Below the pieces are notes generated by a model. The model was not told the origin of the DNA. It did no database searches and saw only the letters and a list, made by a program, of their open reading frames with translations. A program made the translations under genes and the position numbers. Below are positions 28,238 through 36,219 of a stretch of DNA of 42,044 bases, in pieces. Every line of letters begins with the position of its first letter. The first letter of the stretch is position 1. The DNA is from Chloroflexota bacterium. GTDB lineage: Bacteria; Chloroflexota; Anaerolineae; B4-G1. The DNA is taken from the NCBI GenBank assembly GCA_012514315.1, contig JAAZAN010000178.1:1-42044 (forward strand), read 5' to 3'.

Positions 28238-28266
28238 AAGGTAGCACAGTTGCAGCAAATCGGCAA
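28238..28266 (-). promoter_or_regulatory. Promoter of the leftward aminotransferase/URO-D cluster
   Basis: On the minus strand TTGCCG (28266-28261) and TACCTT (28243-28238) are 17 bases apart, with a TG extension before the -10 box. Transcription would start near 28231, leaving a leader of about 95 bases. Confidence 0.6.
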
Positions 28267-28274
28267 GCAACTGT
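28246..28274. promoter_or_regulatory. Operator-like inverted repeat between divergent promoters
   Basis: ACAGTTGC (28246-28253) and GCAACTGT (28267-28274) form a perfect 8-bp inverted repeat with a 13-base spacer. It covers the leftward -35 and spacer and abuts the rightward -35. The geometry fits a dimeric regulator acting on both promoters. No regulator gene is in the window. Confidence 0.5.
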
Positions 28275-28303
28275 TTGTAATACCCAGACCATCGGGTTAT
28301 AAT
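28275..28303 (+). promoter_or_regulatory. Promoter of the rightward dehydrogenase-larA-molybdoenzyme operon
   Basis: TTGTAA (28275-28280) and a perfect TATAAT (28298-28303) are 17 bases apart. Transcription would start near 28310, giving a leader of about 110 bases before the ATG at 28420. Confidence 0.7.
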
Positions 28304-28419
28304 CAAACGCGCCCATCGTCCCGCTCGTGAAGGAGAGATGCGACCACATGCGAGACCGCGAAGGGCGGCGGGCCAAGGCAGCGAAACGAGACAGCCCGCA
28401 TCTCTTGAGGAGGGACCCC

Positions 28420-29703
28420 ATGCCACAGGAAATGGAGAGCGTGATCCCACTGAATATGGCCAAGCTCAAGTTCGGCGCAGGGGCCACCCAGGAACTCGGC
28501 TATGAGCTGAGGATGCTCGGTGCACGCAAAGTGTTTCTGGTGGCAGACCCCCGCCTGTGGGACCTGGGCGCCCTCGATCAGGTCAAAGAGGTCATTGAGG
28601 GTGAAGGGATCGGTCTACGGATCTACGACGAGGTCCACATCGAGCCTACGGACGTCTCGCTACAGGCTGCCGCCGACCAGGCACGACGCGTCGAGTTTGA
28701 CGCGATCGTGGCATTGGGCGGTGGGAGCACCATCGACACAGCGAAGGCAGCCAACCTGCTGACGAGCTATCCTGGTGAACTGTACGACTACATCAACAAA
28801 CCGATCGGACGCGGGGCCCCCGTGCCTGGACCGCTTAAGCCGATGATCGCGCTACCGACAACCGCCGGAACAGGCAGTGAAACGACAACCGTGATCGCGT
28901 TGGAGCTGCTCGATATGCGGGTGAAGACTGGAATCTCACACCCTCATATCCGACCCACTATGGCCATTGTCGATCCCCTGAACACACTCTCGCTGCCGCC
29001 CGCCGTCACTGCATCGAGCGGACTTGATGTGCTGACCCACGCAGCCGAGTCCTACACGATCAAGCCCTACAATACCCGTCCGATGCCGACCAGCCCTGAC
29101 CAGCGTGCATCCTATATCGGCGCCAACCCAATCTCCGACCTATGGAGCGGCCAGGCGGTTGAGTGGATGGGGCATTATCTACGCCGCGCCTACTTCAACG
29201 GCTACGACGTGGAGGCCCGCACTTACATGGCGATGAGCTCGACGTTCGCAGGCATCGGCTTCGGCAATGCAGGCGTCCACATCCCTCACGCGTTGGGCTA
29301 TCCCATCGCCGGGATGGTCCGAGACTGGACATATCCGGGATACGATATCGAGCGCCCCCTGGTACCACACGGTATTGCGACCGCACTCCCCGCTCCGGCG
29401 TGCTTTCGGTTCACTGCGCCGACCAGCCCAGGACGCCACGCGCGCATCGCCGAATGGCTCGGAGCCAGCACTGCTGGACTCTCGCCACTGGACGCCGCCC
29501 TCGAACTACCCGGCGCCATTATCCGCTTGATGCGGGACCTGCGATGCCCCAATGGCTTGAGCGCACTGGGTTACACCGAAGCGGATATCCCCGAGATGGT
29601 CGAAGGCGCGTGGAAGCAGCAACGTCTCCTCGTGGGCAGTCCTCGCCCGGTAACCAAAGCAGATCTCGGGCGTATGCTCGCAGAGTCAATGGAACTGTGG
29701 TGA
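28420..29703 (+). CDS. Iron-containing alcohol dehydrogenase, hydroxyacid-oxoacid transhydrogenase-like
   Basis: 427 residues. Group III dehydrogenase: ALGGGSTIDTAKA binds nucleotide, and LPTTAGTGSETT follows. Iron ligands are supplied by SSGLDVLTHAAESY, HIPHALGYPI and VPHGIATAL. The ISHPHIRPTMAIVDPL, NPISDLW and GIGFGNAGVH stretches are those of the ADHFE1 (hydroxyacid-oxoacid transhydrogenase) subgroup, which oxidises 4-hydroxybutyrate with 2-oxoglutarate as acceptor. A related hydroxyacid or alcohol is likely. GAGGAGGG at 28407-28414 fixes the ATG at 28420, although the frame is open to 28327. larA starts four bases after its stop. Confidence 0.88.
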   Translation: MPQEMESVIPLNMAKLKFGAGATQELGYELRMLGARKVFLVADPRLWDLGALDQVKEVIEGEGIGLRIYDEVHIEPTDVSLQAAADQARRVEFDAIVALGGGSTIDTAKAANLLTSYPGELYDYINKPIGRGAPVPGPLKPMIALPTTAGTGSETTTVIALELLDMRVKTGISHPHIRPTMAIVDPLNTLSLPPAVTASSGLDVLTHAAESYTIKPYNTRPMPTSPDQRASYIGANPISDLWSGQAVEWMGHYLRRAYFNGYDVEARTYMAMSSTFAGIGFGNAGVHIPHALGYPIAGMVRDWTYPGYDIERPLVPHGIATALPAPACFRFTAPTSPGRHARIAEWLGASTAGLSPLDAALELPGAIIRLMRDLRCPNGLSALGYTEADIPEMVEGAWKQQRLLVGSPRPVTKADLGRMLAESMELW

Positions 29704-29707
29704 GACA

Positions 29708-30982
29708 ATGGGCTGTGTCGAGCTAGAGCTTCCGTTTGGACGTACTACACTCAGGGCGGCAGTCCCCAGGCAATCGTTCATGGGCATCCTGACCGCCAAT
29801 GAAGGTGACAATGTCAGCGCGGATTCGCGGGACGAGAATGCCCTCATCCGTGACGCCCTGGCCCATCCCATCGGTAGCCCTTGTTTGCGCGCGCTGGCTC
29901 GCCCAGGACAACGCGTCGCTATCATCAGCAGCGATCTGACCCGTCCATGTCCATCCGACCGCATTCTGCCGCTGGTGCTCGATGAGCTCTCGGCGGCCGG
30001 CGTACGGGATGCCGATGTCACGATCATCATGGCACTCGGCTTACATCGTGCGATGACCGATCAAGAAATCGCCCAGGCTGTTGGGCAAGAAACCTGTTCG
30101 CGTGTGCACGTCCTCAACCACGACCCGCACAACGTGGTCCGGCTGGGTGTTACATCGCGCGGAACACCGGTTGAGCTGTTCGGCCCAGTTGTTGATGTCG
30201 ACCTACGGGTCTGCCTGGGTAACCTGGAGCTGCATTACTTCGCTGGGTATTCGGGCGGCGTCAAGGCCGTCCTTCCCGGCTGCGCTAGCGAGACCACCGT
30301 GCGTGCGAACCATGCGATGATGACGAATCCTGGGGCGGTGGCCGGTCGGATCGAGGGCAACCCTGTACGCGCCGACATTGAGGAGGGTGTGGCACTCGTC
30401 GGCGTGGACTTCATCCTCAACGTCCTCGTCGACGATCGAAAGCGGATCGTCGGCACGGTTGCCGGTGATCCGATCGCCGCGCACCGTGCGGGGTGCGAGC
30501 AAGTTGCCCGTCGGGGCAAGGTCAGTATTCCACATCGGGCGGACGTCGTGGTGGTAAGCGCCGGCGGGTACCCAAAGGACATCAACCTCTACCAGGCACA
30601 GAAAGCACTGGACAACGCGGCGCACGCCGTGCGCGAGGGAGGCGCCATCGTGCTGGTAGCCGAATGCCCGGAAGGACTGGGTAACCGTACGTTCGAGCAG
30701 TGGATGTCTGCAGCGCACAAGCCGGACGATCTGTTGGCGCGCATCAAGCACGAGTTTGCATTGGGAGGCCACAAGGCAGCAGCTATTGCTGCGGTACTGA
30801 AGCGCGCTCAGGTCTATCTGATGTCGGCACTGCCGCAGGAGGCCGTGCGGATCTGTGGTATGACACCAATTGACAGCCTCAGCGATGGGATCTCAGCAGC
30901 GCTTGGGTCCGCAGGCCCGGAGGCCACCTTGCTCGCTATCCCCAATGGCGGCTCCGTATTGCCCAGTGTGTCCGAGGAATGA
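29708..30982 (+). CDS. larA: LarA-family nickel-dependent 2-hydroxyacid racemase/epimerase
   Basis: 424 residues. LarA enzymes use a nickel-pincer nucleotide tethered to a lysine to racemise lactate or other 2-hydroxyacids by hydride transfer. The catalytic set is all present: H113 (ALGLHRAMT), H176 (LELHYFAGYSGG), K186 (GGVKAVLPG) for the cofactor tether, and H202 (NHAMMTNPG). The spacing of the last three (10 and 16 residues) matches the L. plantarum enzyme as I recall it. The real substrate may be another 2-hydroxyacid or a sugar acid. Cofactor genes larB, larC and larE are not in the window. The ATG has only a weak ribosome binding site and probably depends on translation of the dehydrogenase. 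Confidence 0.88.
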   Translation: MGCVELELPFGRTTLRAAVPRQSFMGILTANEGDNVSADSRDENALIRDALAHPIGSPCLRALARPGQRVAIISSDLTRPCPSDRILPLVLDELSAAGVRDADVTIIMALGLHRAMTDQEIAQAVGQETCSRVHVLNHDPHNVVRLGVTSRGTPVELFGPVVDVDLRVCLGNLELHYFAGYSGGVKAVLPGCASETTVRANHAMMTNPGAVAGRIEGNPVRADIEEGVALVGVDFILNVLVDDRKRIVGTVAGDPIAAHRAGCEQVARRGKVSIPHRADVVVVSAGGYPKDINLYQAQKALDNAAHAVREGGAIVLVAECPEGLGNRTFEQWMSAAHKPDDLLARIKHEFALGGHKAAAIAAVLKRAQVYLMSALPQEAVRICGMTPIDSLSDGISAALGSAGPEATLLAIPNGGSVLPSVSEE

Positions 30983-31026
30983 GGGGACCCTATCCCACGA
31001 CTTCACGTAGGAGGACAACAAGCATA

Positions 31027-32118
31027 ATGACAGACTCACCATTCACCATCTCCGTCCAACCAGATTGGGAAGCCCTGGTGTCCTGCATTCGTCGCGAGGG
31101 GACGCCTGCGCGGGTGCACTTCATTGAGCTATTCCTGGATCGAGAGGTTCAGGCTGCAATTTGCGATCGCTTCGGTTTGGTGGACGAGATACCTCCCGAT
31201 GACCCATTCTACGACCAGCGGCGCCAGATCGCGATACAGAGCTTCTTGGGTTACGACTATGTGAACGCAACGGTCGAGGGCATCGATCTGCCATTGAGCT
31301 ACCTGCCTGTCGCCGACACCGCTGAACTGGCCCGCTCGGATGGCCGCAACTACATGGAAGAGCACAAGGGCCCCATCACGAGCTGGGCCGAGTTCGAAGC
31401 GTATCCATGGCCCAATCCAGCCGACGCGACTACACGGACGCTGGAATGGTACGAACAGAATCTACCAGAAGGCATGTGTATCATCGCCTTCGGCGCGTTT
31501 GGACATCCTGCTGAACACATCACATGGCTGATGGGGTACGAATCGCTCTGCTACGCACTCTACGACCAACGCGACTTGGTCGAGGCCATCGCGGATCGGG
31601 TGCGCGATATCTACCGCGTCGTTCTGCAGCAGGTCCTCACCTTTGACCGCGTCAAGGTGATCTGGGGCAGCGATGACATGGGATATCGCTCGGGAACGTT
31701 GATCAGTCCCAACGATATGCGCGAGCTGGTCCTGCCGACGCACAAGTTGCTGGCCCAAATGGCCCACGATGCAGGCCGGCCTTACATCCTTCACTCTTGC
31801 GGGAATCTGCGTGCCATCATGGAGGACCTGATCGATGACGTCAGGATCGACGGCAAGCACTCCTTCGAGGACACGATTGAGGACGTGATCGAGGACAAGG
31901 CCCTGTACGGAGATCGTATCGCCCTGCTGGGCGGTATCGACGTAGACTTCATGTGCCGGGCGAGGGAGGATCAGGTGCGCCAGCGGGTGCGCGAGACGCT
32001 GGAGGCATGTATGCCCGGCGGTGGCTACTGCCTGGGCACTGGTAACTCGGTCGCCAACTACATCCCGCTCGACAACTACCTGGCCATGCTGGACGAAGGC
32101 CGGCGCTTTGGACGATGA
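31027..32118 (+). CDS. URO-D-family protein with an intact zinc-site triad, methyltransferase-like
   Basis: 363 residues. Unlike the three leftward paralogues, it carries H256-x-C258 (ILHSCGNL) and C335 (GGYCLGTGNS). This is the His-Cys-Cys zinc site, with the same 77-residue gap I recall for MtaA/MtbA methyltransferases, which activate a thiol as methyl acceptor. A corrinoid- or thiol-dependent methyl transfer is therefore plausible; a corrinoid protein gene is not nearby. AGGAGG at 31009-31014 supports the ATG at 31027, and the frame is open to 30979. Its stop overlaps the molybdoenzyme start (ATGA), so the two proteins are made together. Confidence 0.85.
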   Translation: MTDSPFTISVQPDWEALVSCIRREGTPARVHFIELFLDREVQAAICDRFGLVDEIPPDDPFYDQRRQIAIQSFLGYDYVNATVEGIDLPLSYLPVADTAELARSDGRNYMEEHKGPITSWAEFEAYPWPNPADATTRTLEWYEQNLPEGMCIIAFGAFGHPAEHITWLMGYESLCYALYDQRDLVEAIADRVRDIYRVVLQQVLTFDRVKVIWGSDDMGYRSGTLISPNDMRELVLPTHKLLAQMAHDAGRPYILHSCGNLRAIMEDLIDDVRIDGKHSFEDTIEDVIEDKALYGDRIALLGGIDVDFMCRAREDQVRQRVRETLEACMPGGGYCLGTGNSVANYIPLDNYLAMLDEGRRFGR

Positions 32119-34235
32119 ACGATCCATCGCCTGCGCCGCCGATTGAACGCATACCGTTTACCTGCACGCTGGACTGCGGTAGCCGCTGCGAGTTGGTCGC
32201 ATGTGTCCGGGAGGGTCGCGTCTTGCGGGTCGACACGCCAGCTGATCGGCCGGACACTGTCACACGACCGCGCCTGATACCCTGCGCGCGTGGACGAGCT
32301 CAACGCCGGCTGCTCGACATACCGGAGCGGGTCAAGTATCCACTGCGTCGCACCGGCCCCCGGGGAACAGGCCAATTCGAGGTCATCGAGTGGGACGAGG
32401 CGCTGGACACGGTGGCTTCACATCTGAACGAGATGCGCACCGCCTACGGTAGTGAGTCGGTACTCCACGCGGTGGGCGCCGGTTCCATCACAGGACGGGG
32501 GTTCCACGGCGCCAGCGCGGCACGGCGTTTCTTCTCGTATTGGGGCCCGGTGAGCGAGGCGTCCGGCAACGAGAGCAACCACTGCGCCGAGATGGCCGCC
32601 CAGTGGATGTTGGGAGGAGTAGTCCCCGGCAGCGACCGGGCGACGTTGCTCGATGCCCGTCTGATCATCCTGTGGGCGATGAACCCTGCCGAGACTCACA
32701 TGGGACCAAACACGGAGTACTACATCACACTGGCGCGCGACCGCGGCGCCCGGGTGATCTTGATCGACCCGCGCTACACAGACAGCGGCATCCTTGCTGA
32801 CGAATGGATACCGATCCGGCCGGGCACTGACGCCGCGCTTGTGGCCGCGTTGGGCTATGTGATGGAGACTGAGGGCCTCGTCGACGATTTCGTCCACACT
32901 CACGCGACCGGCTATGAGGCGTACCGCCGCTACCTGATGGGCGAGGCCGATGGTGTCCGCAAGACGCCTGAGTGGGCTCAGCCGATCACCGGGGTCCCTG
33001 CAGGCACAATCCGTGATCTCGCTCTCGCTTACGCGACTGTCAAGCCCGCCGCACTGCTGCCCGGCTGGGGTGCGCAGCGCACACGCTTCGGTGAGCAGAT
33101 CGCACGTGCCTTCATCACCCTCGCATGTATGTCCGGGAACATCGGCGTGCGCGGTGGCGGCCTCGCCAGCGTGGGGACTCGTTCCGGCGAAATGGGAGCC
33201 CCACATCTGCCCATTGGACCGCATCATCCCAGTCGGCAGCTCTCACCGGGAAACTGGGCTGCCAGCATCCTCGATGCCTGTCTCAAGCCGCCGTTGCGAA
33301 TGGCCCATATCGTGGCCAGCAATCTGATCAACCGCAGTCCGGATGCCACGCGCAACGCTGTCGCCCTGGAAGCGCTCGACTTCGTAGTCGTCAACGATCA
33401 GTATCTGACACCCACCGCCCGCTATGCTGACATCGTACTACCCATCTGCACCGACCTGGAGAGATCCGATCTAGTCGCGTCATGGGGCCACGATGCGCAC
33501 TTGTTCTACAGTCGATCCGCGATAGCCCCCGCAGGAGAGTCCCGGACTGACTACTGGGTCTTCGCACAACTGGCACAACGCCTGGGATTTGGCGACGCAT
33601 ATACACAGGGCCGCACGGAGACCGAATGGATTGACCAGCTTCTGGACAGCCCTTGCCTCGAACGGATGACACTGGAGAATATGGGGATCATGCGCTCCGA
33701 TGGCGAGCCTCGTGTCGCTCTGGCCGAGTTTCGGGCCGCTCCGGCTGCCCATCCGCTCCCTACGCGCTCCGGTCGGATTGAAGTCGTCTCGCCGGAAGCC
33801 GAGATGTATGGCCTGCCACCTATCCCCAGCTATGTCGCGGATAGTGCCCCTATGGACCGGACCTATCCGCTCCAGTTGGTGACGCCGCACTCCAAACTGC
33901 GTTCCAACTCGTGCGCCTACGCCAACCCGTGGCTACAACAGCTTGAACCGCACACCATCTGGATCAATCCACGGGATGCCACACCGCGGGGTATCGTGCA
34001 AGACGCGCAGGTTGAGGTGCACAGCAAACGGGGCGCCGTAATCATACCAGCGAAGGTGACGGAGCGGATCATGCCAGGCGTGGTCTGCATCTATCAAGGC
34101 ACGTGGTACCGCCTTGCTGAGGACGGACAGGACCACGGTGGGTGCGCCAATACACTCACCGACCAGGTCGAGTCTCCCTCAGGCGGATATGCCACCCACA
34201 GTGTCTGGGTCGACGTGCGCAGGAGAGACGAATGA
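32115..34235 (+). CDS. Molybdopterin oxidoreductase, catalytic subunit (DMSO reductase family)
   Basis: 706 residues. C17, C21, C25 and C57 (CTLDCGSRC and IPCARGR) bind the N-terminal [4Fe-4S] cluster. The body follows the family: WDEALDTVASHL, GAGSITGRGF, ILWAMNPAETHMG, ARVILIDPRYTDSG, IRPGTDAAL, and a C-terminal molybdopterin dinucleotide domain (LQLVTPHSKLRSNS, WINPRDA). It pairs with the ferredoxin-type subunit downstream, as DmsA with DmsB. No twin-arginine signal is visible, so it should stay in the cytoplasm unless the start is misplaced. The metal ligand residue could not be assigned by eye. It starts within the stop of the URO-D gene (ATGA) and overlaps the next gene the same way. 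Confidence 0.92.
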   Translation: MNDPSPAPPIERIPFTCTLDCGSRCELVACVREGRVLRVDTPADRPDTVTRPRLIPCARGRAQRRLLDIPERVKYPLRRTGPRGTGQFEVIEWDEALDTVASHLNEMRTAYGSESVLHAVGAGSITGRGFHGASAARRFFSYWGPVSEASGNESNHCAEMAAQWMLGGVVPGSDRATLLDARLIILWAMNPAETHMGPNTEYYITLARDRGARVILIDPRYTDSGILADEWIPIRPGTDAALVAALGYVMETEGLVDDFVHTHATGYEAYRRYLMGEADGVRKTPEWAQPITGVPAGTIRDLALAYATVKPAALLPGWGAQRTRFGEQIARAFITLACMSGNIGVRGGGLASVGTRSGEMGAPHLPIGPHHPSRQLSPGNWAASILDACLKPPLRMAHIVASNLINRSPDATRNAVALEALDFVVVNDQYLTPTARYADIVLPICTDLERSDLVASWGHDAHLFYSRSAIAPAGESRTDYWVFAQLAQRLGFGDAYTQGRTETEWIDQLLDSPCLERMTLENMGIMRSDGEPRVALAEFRAAPAAHPLPTRSGRIEVVSPEAEMYGLPPIPSYVADSAPMDRTYPLQLVTPHSKLRSNSCAYANPWLQQLEPHTIWINPRDATPRGIVQDAQVEVHSKRGAVIIPAKVTERIMPGVVCIYQGTWYRLAEDGQDHGGCANTLTDQVESPSGGYATHSVWVDVRRRDE

Positions 34236-34759
34236 GGGGTATGGTCTTCACCATCGATCTGGCATCCTGCACCGGATGCTACACCTGCCGCATCGCTTGC
34301 CACGATCGAGCCGGGACACCCGATAGCGTCGAATGGCTGCGCGTTGAGGAACACGAAGCAGGCGTCTACCCGCATCCCACCCTAACGTACCGCCCGATAC
34401 ACTGTTTTCACTGCGATGCCCCAATCTGCATCACGGTCTGCCCTGTCAAGGCCATCTCTCAGGGTGATGAGGGGTGGATCATCATCGATCCGGGCCTCTG
34501 CACAGGGTGTGGCGCCTGCCGAGATGCTTGCCCCTTTGATGCCCTTGTTATCGGGACCGACGGCATCGCCACCGGGTGTGATGGGTGTCGGGACGAAGTA
34601 GGACTTGGCTGGGATCCCACGTGCGTCCGGGCATGCCCACTACGTGCACTAGAATACGTCCCGGTTCCGGACAGTATTCGATCAGGCCGAGAGCACGATC
34701 CGCAGTTCGATGATCACGGCATCGGCCCGAGAGTGGTGTACCTGCGGCGCAACACCTGA
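34232..34759 (+). CDS. Four-cluster [4Fe-4S] electron-transfer subunit (DmsB-like)
   Basis: 175 residues. Four cysteine sets follow the DmsB/PhsB/NrfC plan: CTGCYTCRIACH, CFHCDAPICITVCP, CTGCGACRDACP, and CDGC paired with CVRACP. It would pass electrons to or from the molybdenum subunit encoded just before it, with which it shares an ATGA junction. The next gene is convergent, so no NrfD/DmsC-type quinol-oxidising membrane subunit follows. The electron partner must be a soluble carrier or an anchor encoded elsewhere. Confidence 0.93.
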   Translation: MRGMVFTIDLASCTGCYTCRIACHDRAGTPDSVEWLRVEEHEAGVYPHPTLTYRPIHCFHCDAPICITVCPVKAISQGDEGWIIIDPGLCTGCGACRDACPFDALVIGTDGIATGCDGCRDEVGLGWDPTCVRACPLRALEYVPVPDSIRSGREHDPQFDDHGIGPRVVYLRRNT

Positions 34760-34774
34760 GTAGGCAGGATCGAT

Positions 34775-34807
34775 AAGCTGAGGACTCTGGGGCAGAGTCC
34801 TCAGCTT
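34775..34807. terminator. 15-bp terminator hairpin between convergent genes
   Basis: AAGCTGAGGACTCTG (34775-34789) and CAGAGTCCTCAGCTT (34793-34807) form a perfect stem around a GGG loop. It ends the rightward operon and the facing Gfo/Idh/MocA gene. No U-tract follows on either strand. Confidence 0.75.
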
Positions 34808-34828
34808 CGGGCCGGTCGACGGAGGCGC

Positions 34829-35998
34829 CTAAGGCGCGCACTCCACTACTCGGCCAGTCTCCGCGGACTCGACGATCGCGGCGACGATCTGCGTCTGGCG
34901 CAACCCGTCGATGGCGCTGGGCAGAGGCCCGTATCCCTGCCACGATGCGGGCGTCAGCGTATCCTCTAGAATCCCGTCAACGAAGCTCTGCGCCACACGC
35001 CAGAAGTCCAGCGGGTTCTCAAACGTCTCCAGGCCTCGTTTGACATCGCCACCACCGGCCTTCAGTGCACCGGCCGTTGGGCTGGGACGATGCACCAGCG
35101 CCCGCACATTGATGCCCTGCGACATCAGTACATCCTGGTGAGCCAGCAACTGCTCCGTGGTCACACTGTCACTGACATTGGCACGCCAGCCATCCACCTC
35201 GGCAAACCCAGGGCGTTTCACATAGGTCAGACCACCCTTAGCGCCCGCGAAGTAGAACGCAAACTCGACCAGGCCATCGATGTGCTTGATCCACTCAGCC
35301 CGGACGCGAACCTTCGCTTCATTATCGAACGTGAGGAACGCATCGTAGAGATCAGGCGTGAACCCCAGCACCTTCTGCTGCGAGATCGCGTACACCTCAG
35401 AGACATCGGCCGGCGCCATGACCCATCGGAGGAAGTCCGTGACGTGACTCAGCAGGAAGTGCGCGGTCGAGGAGCCAGCACCCCACTCCCGGCTCCGCCC
35501 GCCCCACATCTTGGTCGGCACCAGTATGTTGTCGTCCAGGTGCACATCACCGTAGACCACGTCACCCAGCAAGCCCTGCTGAATGACGTAATACGTGGCA
35601 CGATCGAGCGCTGACCCACGGTTGGCGAAGTTGATGAAGATCCGGGTACCCGCCTTCTCGGCCGCATCGATAATGGCGCGCGCATCAGCAAGCGTCGTCG
35701 CCAGTGGCTTTTCCATAATCAAATTGGGAACCCCGGCCTCGATCGCTGCCAGCGCGGGATCTCGATGCAGTGGGTCCGGCGTGGCAACGACCACAATATC
35801 CAGCTTCTGCTCCTTGAGCATCCGGTCATAGTCGCCGTACACGAAGGCGCCGATCCGCCCACCGACGCGATCAGCCACCTCGGTGCGGATATCCGCTACA
35901 GCTGTGACTGCAACCTCCGGCTGCGGATGGAGAAAATCAACGTGCTGCTCCCCGAGTATTCCCAGACCGATGACTCCGGCCTTCAACTGTGGACTCAT
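34829..35998 (-). CDS. Gfo/Idh/MocA family oxidoreductase
   Basis: 389 residues. AGVIGLGILGEQHVDF binds NAD(P), and IMEKPLATT has the family lysine. The SSTAHFLLSHVTDFLRW segment holds the histidine and aspartate usual in the substrate pocket. Sugar or cyclitol dehydrogenase is the general role; the substrate is not shown. The start at 35998 has GGGAGG five bases upstream; another ATG directly before it (36001) is too close. A strong promoter lies 80-105 bases upstream. It diverges from the sulfatase operon. Confidence 0.88.
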   Translation of the reverse strand: MSPQLKAGVIGLGILGEQHVDFLHPQPEVAVTAVADIRTEVADRVGGRIGAFVYGDYDRMLKEQKLDIVVVATPDPLHRDPALAAIEAGVPNLIMEKPLATTLADARAIIDAAEKAGTRIFINFANRGSALDRATYYVIQQGLLGDVVYGDVHLDDNILVPTKMWGGRSREWGAGSSTAHFLLSHVTDFLRWVMAPADVSEVYAISQQKVLGFTPDLYDAFLTFDNEAKVRVRAEWIKHIDGLVEFAFYFAGAKGGLTYVKRPGFAEVDGWRANVSDSVTTEQLLAHQDVLMSQGINVRALVHRPSPTAGALKAGGGDVKRGLETFENPLDFWRVAQSFVDGILEDTLTPASWQGYGPLPSAIDGLRQTQIVAAIVESAETGRVVECAP

Positions 35999-36032
35999 CA
36001 TGACCTCCCGACTTAGTAGAATAGAAGCATCC

Positions 36033-36044
36033 GCCAGCACTGGC
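36033..36044. promoter_or_regulatory. Short palindrome in the leader of the Gfo/Idh/MocA gene
   Basis: GCCAG-CA-CTGGC is a 12-base palindrome between the inferred transcription start (about 36069, minus strand) and the ATG at 35998. It could be a repressor site; the evidence is only its symmetry and position. Confidence 0.3.
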
Positions 36045-36075
36045 AGGACGCGTGGAACACATCTGAGTCAAGCCG

Positions 36076-36104
36076 ATTGTACAACCTCCCGGTGGCAGTG
36101 TCAA
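36076..36104 (-). promoter_or_regulatory. Strong sigma70-like promoter of the Gfo/Idh/MocA gene
   Basis: On the minus strand TTGACA (36104-36099) and TACAAT (36081-36076) are 17 bases apart, near-perfect consensus. The leader is about 70 bases. Confidence 0.8.
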
Positions 36105-36141
36105 CCAACGTATCCACCGCCAGCTATAGGTCGCCAACCAT

Positions 36142-36170
36142 TTGCCCTCGGTCGGATTACGTGCTACAAA
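36142..36170 (+). promoter_or_regulatory. Promoter of the sulfatase operon
   Basis: TTGCCC (36142-36147) and TACAAA (36165-36170) are 17 bases apart, with a TG one base before the -10 box (extended -10). Transcription would begin near 36177, about 40 bases before the ATG. Confidence 0.55.
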
Positions 36171-36219
36171 GTAGAGACCGTATCGCCCCGACTTCATCGT
36201 CGATAGAGGAGATCAGCCA

